Program-made: the position numbers and the translations under genes
Shown here: piece after piece, positions 7,402 to 15,400 of the stretch
Layout: every line of letters starts with the position of its first letter
How positions within the stretch are numbered: the stretch's first letter is position 1
From: Thermoplasmata archaeon
GTDB taxonomy: Archaea; Thermoplasmatota; Thermoplasmata; UBA184
Assembly: GCA_021827545.1 (NCBI GenBank)
Contig: JAKAVH010000161.1
Location: 1-18,239 of the forward strand
Reading direction: 5' to 3'
Length of the DNA stretch: 18,239 nt
Notes under the pieces: model-generated
What the model was told of the DNA's origin: nothing
Seen by the model: the letters and a program-made list of their open reading frames with translations, nothing else
Databases searched by the model: none

Positions 7402-8880
7402 ATGAGCGCGCTGATCGCGCTCCTCGAGGATTCGGGCCCGACCGGCGCCACGTTCCGGCAGTTGGCGAGCCGGCTTCGCACGCCGGAGGCTGGGGTCCGC
7501 GGCATCCTCGACCGGCTCGAAGCCGCGGGCGACGTCGTCCGGATGGGGCGAGGGCTGTATCTCTTGCGCGAGTACGAAGCGCTCGAGGAGCGCCGCGACT
7601 TTGTCGGACCGGGCGACTACCTGGACCGGTTCGAGCGGGAGCACGGAATCGCCGTCGGCCGCGCCGATCGGCCGATCACGTTTTCGGACAACCACGACGC
7701 CCCGGTCCACCGGTGGTGGCCGTACGTCCAGGGGTACTCCGCGGCGTTCGTCGCGGAGCGGTTGAGCGAGCACGGAATCGGGGCGGGCCGGACCGTCCTC
7801 GACCCGTTCGCGGGGAGCGGCACGACGCTCGTGGAGGCGCGTCGAGCTGGCGCCCGGGCGATCGGGGTCGAGCTCCTTCCGCCGGCGGCGCTCGCCGCGC
7901 GCGTCAAGACGCGCTTCGAGCTCGACCCGTACGCGCTCGGCCGGGCCGCGGACGACTGGATCGCCCGGGCCCGTCGATCGGCCGCTGCGCCGCTCGTCTT
8001 TCTCCGAGAGACCCGCCGTCAATTTCCCCCCGCCCGGCTCGGCGAGCTGCGCCGCCTGGTGGCGAGCCGCCCCGACCGGAGCGACCCGATCGGCGAAGCG
8101 CTGAACGTGGCGTTCGCCCGGAGTTTGGTGCCGGTGAGCCGGCTCCACCGCTCGCCGTGCCTCGGGTACCGTCGAGGGCGCGCTGGCCACAACGACCGGT
8201 CGGCGTACGATCGGGTCCGGTCGGCCGTGGCGGAGAGGGAGGCGGACCTCGCTCTACTCGACGGCGAGCGCGCCCGGTGGGGACCGCCGGCGACCGTGAT
8301 CGAATCCGACGCGCGGGCGCTCGAGCTCCCCCGCGGGTCGGTCGACCTCGCCGTCACCAGCCCGCCGTACGTCAACGGAATGGACTACGTCATGAACTAC
8401 AAGCTCGAGCTCGCGTGGCTCGGCTATGCGACGAGCTACGCCGACCTCGCTCGGTTGCGGTCGGCCGAGGTCGCCTGCGACAACCTCGGGCGGCCGGACG
8501 CCGCCCCGTTCCTCGCGGCGCCCGCGGTCGGGGAAGACCCGTGGCTCGCGGAGATCACGGATCGGCTCGCCGCGAACGTCGCGGCGAAGCGGACGTACCG
8601 CCGCGCCGACATGCACGCGATCGTCCGGCGGTACTTCGCCGACCTCGCGCCCGTGCTCGCTCGGGTCGGCCGAGCGGTCCGTCCGAACGGTCGGTTCGTG
8701 CTGGTCGTCGGCGACTCCTTGATGGCCGGGGTCTACATCCCGGGTGACCTGTTGCTCGCCCGGCTCGCCGAGCGGAACGGCTGGTCGATCGAACGGATCG
8801 ACATCGCCCGCGAGCGCCGGTCGGGCCAGCGACGCAACTTTCGGCTGCGGGAATCGATCGTCACCCTGCGCCGCCCGTAG
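7402..8880 (+). CDS. DNA methyltransferase with N-terminal winged helix, orphan
   Basis: This is a predicted SAM-dependent DNA amino-methyltransferase. The 492-residue protein begins with a helix-turn-helix/winged-helix-like domain (about residues 2-58). The SAM-binding motif I is DPFAGSGTT at 134-142. About 175 residues later comes the catalytic motif IV, TSPPY at 319-323, followed by NGMDY. The (S)PPY form is usual for N4-cytosine enzymes, so m4C is the likelier product (inference). Motif I before a long middle region before motif IV is the alpha-class order, with the middle possibly choosing the target. I prefer ATG 7402, which has GGAG 12 bases upstream; an in-frame GTG at 7372 would add ten low-complexity residues. 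No restriction endonuclease lies nearby. An RNA target is less likely but not excluded. The MFS gene ends 51 bases upstream. Confidence 0.82.
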   Translation: MSALIALLEDSGPTGATFRQLASRLRTPEAGVRGILDRLEAAGDVVRMGRGLYLLREYEALEERRDFVGPGDYLDRFEREHGIAVGRADRPITFSDNHDAPVHRWWPYVQGYSAAFVAERLSEHGIGAGRTVLDPFAGSGTTLVEARRAGARAIGVELLPPAALAARVKTRFELDPYALGRAADDWIARARRSAAAPLVFLRETRRQFPPARLGELRRLVASRPDRSDPIGEALNVAFARSLVPVSRLHRSPCLGYRRGRAGHNDRSAYDRVRSAVAEREADLALLDGERARWGPPATVIESDARALELPRGSVDLAVTSPPYVNGMDYVMNYKLELAWLGYATSYADLARLRSAEVACDNLGRPDAAPFLAAPAVGEDPWLAEITDRLAANVAAKRTYRRADMHAIVRRYFADLAPVLARVGRAVRPNGRFVLVVGDSLMAGVYIPGDLLLARLAERNGWSIERIDIARERRSGQRRNFRLRESIVTLRRP

Positions 8881-8915
8881 CGCGGACGGGACGGTGGACG
8901 CGATAGGCTCATTCC

Positions 8916-8933
8916 CTCCGGCCGCTCCCGGAG
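8916..8933 (+). promoter_or_regulatory. Small hairpin covering the Shine-Dalgarno of the zinc-ribbon gene
   Basis: CTCCGG (8916-8921) pairs perfectly with CCGGAG (8928-8933) around a 6-base loop. The right arm contains GGAG (8930-8933), the Shine-Dalgarno-like sequence four bases before the ATG at 8938. If the hairpin forms in the mRNA it would hide the ribosome site. It is only 6 bp long and could be chance in GC-rich DNA. Confidence 0.35.
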
Positions 8934-8937
8934 AAAT

Positions 8938-9231
8938 ATGTTCTGTCCGGTCTGCGGCCGCGCGATGGCGAGCCCCCGAGGCCGGGACGTGCCGTTCCCG
9001 ATGCACGTCTGCGCCGTCGACGGGGTCGTCTTCGACGAAAAGCGCGACCGCTGGTACGGCCTTCCCGAGATCGGGGAGAAGCTTTGCTGCCCGGTCTGCG
9101 GGCAAGCGATGGAAGGCGAGCCGCCGGAGCCCCCCGTCCGCCTGTTCTTCTGCTACCAGTGCGGCACGACGTTCGACAAGGGCCGGTCGGCGTGGTACGG
9201 CATCGTCCCCCATCTCGCCGGGCCGCCGTGA
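8938..9231 (+). CDS. Small tandem zinc-ribbon protein, function unknown
   Basis: A 97-residue protein built of two copies of one zinc-ribbon-like unit, offset by 48 residues. Unit 1 has CPVCG (3-7), a second knuckle reading CAVDG (25-29), then FDEKRDRWYG (32-41). Unit 2 has CPVCG (51-55), a full second knuckle CYQCG (72-76), then FDKGRSAWYG (79-88). Unit 2 can therefore bind zinc through four cysteines, while unit 1 has Asp at the fourth ligand position and may bind weakly or not at all. The repeated F-D-K/E...R..WYG stretch is a distinctive shared surface. The family is not one I can name; nucleic-acid or protein binding is a guess. It begins 57 bases after the methyltransferase stop, so the two may be co-transcribed. 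ATG 8938 has GGAG four bases upstream. Confidence 0.78.
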   Translation: MFCPVCGRAMASPRGRDVPFPMHVCAVDGVVFDEKRDRWYGLPEIGEKLCCPVCGQAMEGEPPEPPVRLFFCYQCGTTFDKGRSAWYGIVPHLAGPP

Positions 9232-9260
9232 TCCCGCGCCGACCGCCGTTGCCACTGGAC

Positions 9261-9278
9261 GCAAAGGCTTACCTTAGG
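9261..9278 (+). promoter_or_regulatory. Candidate BRE/TATA box for the HAD gene
   Basis: GCAAAGGCTTACCTTAGG is the AT-rich, purine-led segment of this gap. The core CTTACCTTAG is about 40 bases before the ATG at 9314, giving a predicted leader of roughly 10-15 bases. This is a position-based guess; no other candidate is visible. Confidence 0.4.
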
Positions 9279-9313
9279 TTCCCGGCCTAGCCGAACACGA
9301 AGCCCCCGATGCG

Positions 9314-10093
9314 ATGCCGCTGTCGAGCGACCACGAGCCCCGATTCCTCGAGCCGTTCCTCGGCATCGTCTTCGATCTAGACGGGACGCTCGTCCTCTCG
9401 CACCACGACTTCGGGCGGATGCGGGGAGAGGTCGTCCGTCTCGCCGAGCGCTACGGCGTCCCCCCCGGGCGATTGTCGCCGGGGGAACCGATCCACCGGA
9501 TCGTCGAGACGGCCCGGGACGAGCTCGGCCGATTGGCGGGCGGCGAAGGGCTCGTCTACCGGTTCGAGGCGGAGTTCCGTCGGCGTCTCGACTCCCTCGA
9601 GCTGGAGGCGCTGCCCCGCACTCGCGTTCGACCGGGCGCCCCCGAACTCCTCCACGGTCTCGCGGAGCGCGGCTTTCGGCTCGGGGTGCTCACCCGCAGC
9701 TCCGAGGCGTTCTGCCGGGCCGCCCTCGCCGCGACCCACCTCGCGGCGTACTTCCCGTACTTGAGGGCCCGCTCGATGCCCGGGCCCGAAAAGCCGTCCC
9801 CGGAGGCGCTCCACCTATTGCTCCGCGAGATGGGCGTGCCGCTCGACCGCGCGCTGTACGTCGGCGACCACCTGATCGACGCGGAGTGCGCGACGCGCGC
9901 CCGCGCGCGCTTCTACGCGGTCTTGCCGGACCCGTCCGAGCCGACCTCGATGTCCGCCGAACGGTTCCGAGCCGCCGGGGCGAGCGCGGTGGCGAGCGAC
10001 CTGTACGCCCTCGCGCGGCTTTTGGACGTGAAGGGCGCCGCGACCGGACCGGCGGGCGGGATCTCCGCGGCGGCCGCCCCGCTCGGCCGCTAG
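9314..10093 (+). CDS. HAD-superfamily hydrolase, phosphatase type
   Basis: This is a haloacid dehalogenase-superfamily phosphohydrolase, most like the phosphoglycolate-phosphatase-type subfamily with a helical cap after motif I. All four motifs are visible in the 259-residue protein: FDLDGT at 20-25 (nucleophile Asp21, acid/base Asp23), Thr127 in VLTRSS, Lys160 in GPEKPSP, and the magnesium-binding VGDHLIDAE at 183-191. The C-terminal 30 or so residues are Ala/Gly-rich and look disordered. The substrate cannot be told from the sequence; small phosphorylated metabolites are usual in the family. ATG 9314 is chosen because it opens the frame with a short tail before motif I. Its stop lies 23 bases from the stop of the convergent thioredoxin-reductase-like gene. 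Confidence 0.88.
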   Translation: MPLSSDHEPRFLEPFLGIVFDLDGTLVLSHHDFGRMRGEVVRLAERYGVPPGRLSPGEPIHRIVETARDELGRLAGGEGLVYRFEAEFRRRLDSLELEALPRTRVRPGAPELLHGLAERGFRLGVLTRSSEAFCRAALAATHLAAYFPYLRARSMPGPEKPSPEALHLLLREMGVPLDRALYVGDHLIDAECATRARARFYAVLPDPSEPTSMSAERFRAAGASAVASDLYALARLLDVKGAATGPAGGISAAAAPLGR

Positions 10094-10116
10094 GCCGTCG
10101 GCTCCGCTTCTCGCGC

Positions 10117-11115
10117 TCAGTCCAGATAACTGGAGAAGGCGTGGATCACCGCGCGTTCGGCCGTCGCCCACGCCTCGGGGATCTGGTTCCAGCCGTTGCG
10201 GAGGTCGCCGGCCGCGTACAGCCCGGGGATCGGTTCGTGGGTCGACGCCGAAAGGACCCGACCATCGTCGTCGGTGATCACGTAGCCGTCCGGGTCGAAC
10301 GCGCACCCGAGCGACCGCGGGATCTCCTGATGGAGGTCGTACCAGCCGAGCGCGCTGAAGCCCCGGTCGTACGTGCGGGTCGTGCCGTCGGCGAACCGGA
10401 CCCCGAAGCGCTTCTCCCGGAGGCCGTCGTACCCGACGACCGGCGTCTCCACCGCCCGGACGCCCCGCGCGTCGAGCGCCGACTGGAGCGCCGCGCGCTC
10501 GGCCGGCGCCACGCCCCCGAGGAACGGCCGCCCAAACGTCAGCACCTCGACCGACGCGACCTCGAAGTCGAACAGGTCGAGCGCGGTCCGGGCCGCGAAG
10601 GCGTCATCGCCCAGCACGGCGACCGTGCGGCCCGTGAGCTCGTGGCCGTCGCACAAGAGGCAGAAGTCGACGAGCGCCTGGTTCGCCCACGGGAAGATCC
10701 CGTCGATCTTCCCGTCGATCTCGGGCATCCGGTCGACGACGCCGAGCGCCAAGATCACCGCCTTCGACCGGACGGTGTGGGTCGCCGCCAGCCACTCGAA
10801 CGTCGTCGCGTACCCCTCCCCCTCGCGGACGATCGCCGTGACCCGGGCGGGCGTGAAGTAGCCGACGCGCGACTCGAGGCGGCGGACCGCCTCGACCTGG
10901 AGGTCAAGGAGCGCGTGGCCCGAGATGCCGTCCGGGAATCCCGGAATATTATCCATCTTCGGCGCGTAGTACGACCGGCTGTACTTGCGGCCGCGATCGA
11001 GCAGGCAGGCGGTGCGCATCAGCAGGCCGGCCTTGAGCCCGGCCTGGAGTCCCGCGTGGCCCGCGCCGGCGACCACGAAGTCGTACGACGGCTTCAGCCG
11101 AGGGAATCCGGGCAT
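10117..11115 (-). CDS. Thioredoxin-reductase-like flavoprotein lacking NADPH motifs
   Basis: A 332-residue FAD protein of the thioredoxin-reductase family. The FAD-binding GAGHAG is at 17-22 and the second FAD motif, YAAGD followed by LRNGWNQ, at about 300-310. The redox pair is at the usual place but reads CLLC (152-155, before DGHE) rather than the common CATC. The second Rossmann loop reads GDDAFAA (169-175) instead of the usual GGGDSA type. The HRRxxxR motif that binds the NADPH phosphate is absent; LTFGRPFLGG stands there. Such enzymes in archaea and some bacteria use ferredoxin, other flavins or an unknown donor; the Thermoplasma reductase is known not to use NADPH. ATG 11115 gives normal length. 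An in-frame GTG at 11130 is possible, while the open frame further upstream to 11436 is Arg/Pro-rich and rejected. Confidence 0.84.
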   Translation of the reverse strand: MPGFPRLKPSYDFVVAGAGHAGLQAGLKAGLLMRTACLLDRGRKYSRSYYAPKMDNIPGFPDGISGHALLDLQVEAVRRLESRVGYFTPARVTAIVREGEGYATTFEWLAATHTVRSKAVILALGVVDRMPEIDGKIDGIFPWANQALVDFCLLCDGHELTGRTVAVLGDDAFAARTALDLFDFEVASVEVLTFGRPFLGGVAPAERAALQSALDARGVRAVETPVVGYDGLREKRFGVRFADGTTRTYDRGFSALGWYDLHQEIPRSLGCAFDPDGYVITDDDGRVLSASTHEPIPGLYAAGDLRNGWNQIPEAWATAERAVIHAFSSYLD

Positions 11116-11261
11116 CGCGACGTTGACCACTCCGTCGAGGGAGATGAGGCCTCCCCCCTCGCCGCCCCCGACGGACCGACGGCTCGGGTCGTTGCCGTTC
11201 TCCTTGGGCTCGACGCGCCGTCCCGCGCCGGCCGACGGCCCGGAGCGCCGCGCGAACGCGC

Positions 11262-11278
11262 AACGCTTAAAGTTTCGA
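11262..11278 (+). promoter_or_regulatory. TATA-like box between carA and the divergent reductase gene
   Basis: AACGCTTAAAGTTTCGA is the only AT-rich patch in the 187-base divergent gap. On the plus strand its centre is about 33 bases before TTG 11303, fitting a leaderless or nearly leaderless carA mRNA. The core CTTAAAG reads CTTTAAG on the other strand, so it might also serve the reductase gene, whose leader would then be roughly 110-130 bases. I favour carA as the main user. Confidence 0.5.
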
Positions 11279-11302
11279 CGGGCTCGGACGGTTCGGGTTC
11301 TC

Positions 11303-12457
11303 TTGCCCGCACCGCCTTCCGAGGAGCCGAGCGCGCTCGGGGGGACCCTTTTTCTCGAGGACGGAACGCGCTTTGACGGCCGCGGGCTCGGCGCTTCCGC
11401 CCGGCGGGTCGGCGAGGTCGTCTTCACGACCGGCATGGTCGGCTATGTCGAGTCGCTCACCGACCCGTCGTACCGGGGCCAGATCCTGACGTTCACCTAC
11501 CCGCTCCTCGGCAACTACGGGGTGCCGCCCGCCGGGGTGCGAGACGCCGACGGGCTCCCCGTCGGCTTCGAGAGCGACGAGATCCAGGTCCGCGCGCTCG
11601 TCGTCCGGGGGGTCACCGCTCCCCATCACTGGCAGAGCGGCCGGTCGCTCGACGATTGGCTTCGCGCCGAAGGGGTGCCCGGCGTCGTCGGGGTCGACAC
11701 GCGCCGCCTCACCGAGCGGCTGCGGGCGCACGGGGTCCTCCGAGGCGTGGTCGACGTCCACCCGGCGGGGCGGGCGCCGACCGACCAAGAGCTGCGACGG
11801 GCGATGGACGCCGCCCCGGCCTACGGGACCGAACCGTACATGCTCGAGGTGTCGCCGAAGGAGCCGACCCTGATCGCCCGGAACGGGGGACCGGTCGTCG
11901 CGCTGCTCGACTGCGGCGTCAAGGCGAGCATCATCCGCAACCTGCTCGACCGCGGGCTCTCGGTGCTGCGGCTCCCGTACGACCAGCCGGTGCCCGATCG
12001 GTACGATGGGCGGCGGGTCGCTGGCTTGCTGGTCGGGAACGGTCCGGGCGACCCGGTGCAGTGGGCGACGACGATCGAGGAGCTCCGGCGACCGAGCGTC
12101 CGCGCGCTGCCGACCCTCGGCATCTGCCTCGGCCACCAGCTGCTCGCCCTGAGCCGGGGCGCCGCCACGTTCAAGCTCAAGTTCGGCCACCGCGGGCAGA
12201 ACAAGACGGTCCGCTTCCCGGACGGCCGGGCGCTGATCGTGAGCGAGAACCACGGCTACGCCGTCGACCCGAGCAGCCTCGCCGGCGCCGACCTCGTCCC
12301 TTGGGCGACGAACCCGGACGACGGTACGCTCGAGGGCCTGAAGGACCGCCGGGGCCGCACGCTCGCGCTCCAAGGCCACCCCGAAGGCCATCCGGGACCG
12401 CGCGAGGCGTCGTTCGTCTTCGACGAGTTCGCGCGCAAGGTGAGGCGACGCGCATGA
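11303..12457 (+). CDS. carA: Carbamoyl-phosphate synthase small (glutaminase) subunit
   Basis: CarA hydrolyses glutamine and passes ammonia to CarB for carbamoyl-phosphate synthesis, the first step of pyrimidine and arginine formation. The 384-residue product has the CarA N-terminal domain (about 1-190, with a TTGMVGYVESLTDPSY stretch near 45-60) and a class-I glutamine amidotransferase domain. In the latter, LGICLGHQ holds the nucleophile Cys275, and GHPEGHPGP holds His359 and Glu361. The start is TTG 11303. No ATG or GTG lies close before the conserved GGTLFLEDGT region, and the TATA-like box about 33 bases upstream supports it, though the true start is uncertain by some codons. Its stop overlaps the carB start (ATGA, 12454-12457), so the two subunits are translationally coupled. 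Confidence 0.92.
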   Translation: MPAPPSEEPSALGGTLFLEDGTRFDGRGLGASARRVGEVVFTTGMVGYVESLTDPSYRGQILTFTYPLLGNYGVPPAGVRDADGLPVGFESDEIQVRALVVRGVTAPHHWQSGRSLDDWLRAEGVPGVVGVDTRRLTERLRAHGVLRGVVDVHPAGRAPTDQELRRAMDAAPAYGTEPYMLEVSPKEPTLIARNGGPVVALLDCGVKASIIRNLLDRGLSVLRLPYDQPVPDRYDGRRVAGLLVGNGPGDPVQWATTIEELRRPSVRALPTLGICLGHQLLALSRGAATFKLKFGHRGQNKTVRFPDGRALIVSENHGYAVDPSSLAGADLVPWATNPDDGTLEGLKDRRGRTLALQGHPEGHPGPREASFVFDEFARKVRRRA

Positions 12458-15400
12458 CGCCGAGTCTCCCCCGCAAGGTCGTGCTGCTCGGCTCGGGCGC
12501 GCTCAAGATCGGCGAGGCGGGCGAGTTCGACTACTCCGGCAGCCAATGCCTCAAGGCGCTCGAGGAGGAAGGCGTCTACACGGTCGTCGTGAACCCGAAC
12601 ATCGCCACGCTCCAGACCGACCCGCCGCGGCTCGGACGGGTGTACTTTCAGCCGCTCGTGCCGTCGTTCGTCGAGCCGATCCTGGCCGCGGAGAAGCCCG
12701 ACGGGCTCCTGCTGAGCTTCGGCGGCCAGACCGCCCTCAACTGCGGCGTCGGCCTCGCCGACCGCGGCGCGCTCCGGCGCACGGGGACCCGGGTCCTCGG
12801 CACGCCGCTCGCGGGGATCCGGGCGACCGAGGATCGCGCGAAGTTCGTCCAGGCGATGGCCCGGGCGAAGGTCCCGACGTTGCCGAGCCGGGCGGTCTAC
12901 TCCCTCGAGGAGGCCCGGGCGGCGACCGAGGTGCTCGGCTACCCGGTGATGGTGCGCGTCGCCTACACGCTCGGCGGCCGCGGCGGGGGCATCGCGCGCA
13001 CGCCCGAGGAGCTCGCCGACGTCGTCGGCCGGGGGCTCCGGGCGAGTCCCGTCGGCCAGGTGTTGCTCGAGCGGTACGTCGGGACGTTCAAGCAGCTCGA
13101 GTACGAGGTCGTGCGCGACCGCCGGGGCAACGCGCTCACCGTCTGCAACATGGAGAACGTCCTCAGCATGCGGGTGCACACCGGCGACAACATCGTCATC
13201 GCGCCGAGCCAGACGCTCACCGACGAGGAGTACCAGATGCTCCGGCAGGCGGCGCTGCGCGCCGTCGAGGTCTGCGGGATCGTCGGCGAGTGCAACATCC
13301 AGTTCTGCCTCGACCCGACGAGCGAGGAGTACTACGCGATCGAGATCAACGCGCGGCTCTCGCGCTCGAGCGCGCTCGCGAGCAAGGCGACGGGCTACCC
13401 GCTCGCGTACGTCGCCGCGAAGCTCGCGCTCGGCTACACGCTTCCCGAGCTCAAGAACCGCGTCACGGGCGTGACGACCGCGTGCTTCGAGCCGGCGCTC
13501 GACTACGTCGTCGTGAAGCTGCCCCGGTGGGACCTCGACAAGTTCGCGCGCGCCGACCGGCGCCTCGGCCCGTCGATGAAGAGCGTCGGCGAGGTGATGG
13601 GCGTCGGGGCGTCGTTCCCGGAAGCGATGCTGAAGGCGGTGCGGATGAGCGACCCGAGGGCCGACCTTGTTCCGCCCACGGAGGTGCGCGGCCGGGACGC
13701 GATCCTCGCCGACCTCGCGAGCCCGACCCCGGAGATCCTCACGCGCGTGCTCGAGGCGCTGCGGGCCGGCATCGACCCCGCGACGATCGCCGCCGTGACG
13801 TACATCGACCGCTGGTTCGTCGAGCAGCTCGCCGAGGTCGAGCGGACCCACCGCGCCCTCCAATCGGCCCCGGGCGGCGAGATCCCGCCCGATCTGTTGC
13901 GCACCGCGAAGGAGCTCGGCTTTTCCGATCGTGCGATCGCGCGGGCGAGCCGCGTCGACGAGGAGGAGGTCCGCCGGCGCCGCCTCGCGCTCGGCGTCCG
14001 GCCGCGCGTCCGGATGATCGACACGCTCGCCGGGGAGTGGCCGTCGACGACCAACTACCTCTATCTGACCTACCGCGCCGACGCCGACGACGTCGAACCG
14101 ATGGCGAACGACTCGGTGCTCGTGCTCGGCGCCGGGCCGTACCGCATCGGCTCGAGCGTCGAGTTCGACTGGTCGACGATGAACCTCGTCGACGGCCTCA
14201 AGGCCGAGGGGGTCGGCGGCGTCGCGCTGCTCAATTCGAATCCGGAGACGGTCAGCACCGACTACGACCGGTCGGACCGGCTGTACTTCGAGGAGATCAC
14301 GCTCGAGCGGGTGCGGGACATCCTCGACTTCGAGCGGTTCCGCGGCATCGTCACCTGCGTCGGAAGCCAGCTCGCCCAGAACCTGACCCCGCTGTTGCAC
14401 GCGATCGGAGCGCCGATCCTCGGCACGGCGTCCGCCTCGATCGACCTCGCCGAGGACCGCGCGCGGTTCGCCGGTCTGCTCGAGTCGCTCCAGATCCCGC
14501 AGCCCGCGTGGAAGGCGTTCACGACCGTCGACGAGGCGAGCGCGTTCGCCGACCTGGTCGGCTACCCGGTCCTCGTCCGCCCGAGCTACGTCCTGAGCGG
14601 GCAGGCGATGCGGGTGATCGCCGGCCGCCACGATCTCGCCCGGTTCCTGAACGAGGCGGCCCGGGTCTCGCCCGAGCATCCGGTCGTCCTGACGAAGTTC
14701 GTCGAAGGGGCCGACGAGATCGAGCTCGACGCCATCTCCGACGGCGAGCGGACGCTCGTCGCCGGGATCCTCGAGCACGTCGAGCGCGCCGGCGTGCATT
14801 CGGGCGATGCGATCTTCTGCCTGCCGCCCCGCCACACCCCCGCCGCCGTCCAGCAGCGGCTGATCGACGCCGCCGAACGGCTCGCCCGCCGGCTCGCGAT
14901 CCGCGGGCCGTTCAACGTCCAGTTCCTCGTCCGCGACGGCGACTACCAGATCATCGAGCTCAACCTGCGCGCGAGCCGATCGCTCCCGTTCCTCGCGAAG
15001 GCGACGGGAGTGCCGCTGTTGCGGGAGGCGGCGCGCGCCATGCTCGGTCGGCCGCTCTCCCGGACGGGCCTCGCACCGCTCCCGCCGAACCGCTGGGGCG
15101 TCAAGGTGCCGCAGTTCTCGTTCTTGCAGCTCGCGGGCTCGGACCCGGTCCTCGGCGTCGAGATGCAGTCGACCGGCGAGGTCGCCTGCTTCGGCCCGAC
15201 GTTCAGCGACGCGCTCGTCAAGGCGCTCGTCGCGACCGGCGTGCCGCTCGCGCGCCCGGGCGGAACCGCGTTCGTGAGCGTCGGCGGGCTTCGGCTGAAG
15301 GCGGAGCTCTTGCCGATCGCCCGACGGGCGCGGGAGGCCGGCTTCCGCCTCGCCGCCACCGAGGACACGGCGAACTACCTGCGCGAGCACGGGATCCGGG

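Noticed and set aside
5937..8747. Open plus-strand frame of over 900 codons across the MFS and methyltransferase genes
   Set aside because: The translation is Arg/Pro-rich without domains, and both real genes are recognised in other frames.
7402..9231. Restriction-modification or other defence locus
   Set aside because: No endonuclease, helicase or toxin gene accompanies the methyltransferase; the neighbours are an MFS transporter, a zinc ribbon and a phosphatase.
9891..9912. Alternating CG tract inside the HAD gene
   Set aside because: It encodes an Arg/Ala stretch in frame and reflects base composition; no repeat expansion is evident.
11116..11436. N-terminal extension of the reductase to 11436
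   Set aside because: It would be 107 Arg/Pro/Ser-rich residues overlapping the carA start; ATG 11115 gives the normal family length.
11656..12453. carB frame stays open far upstream through carA
   Set aside because: The upstream translation is Arg/Pro/Gly-rich and carA is clearly coded in another frame; ATG 12454 begins the conserved CarB sequence.
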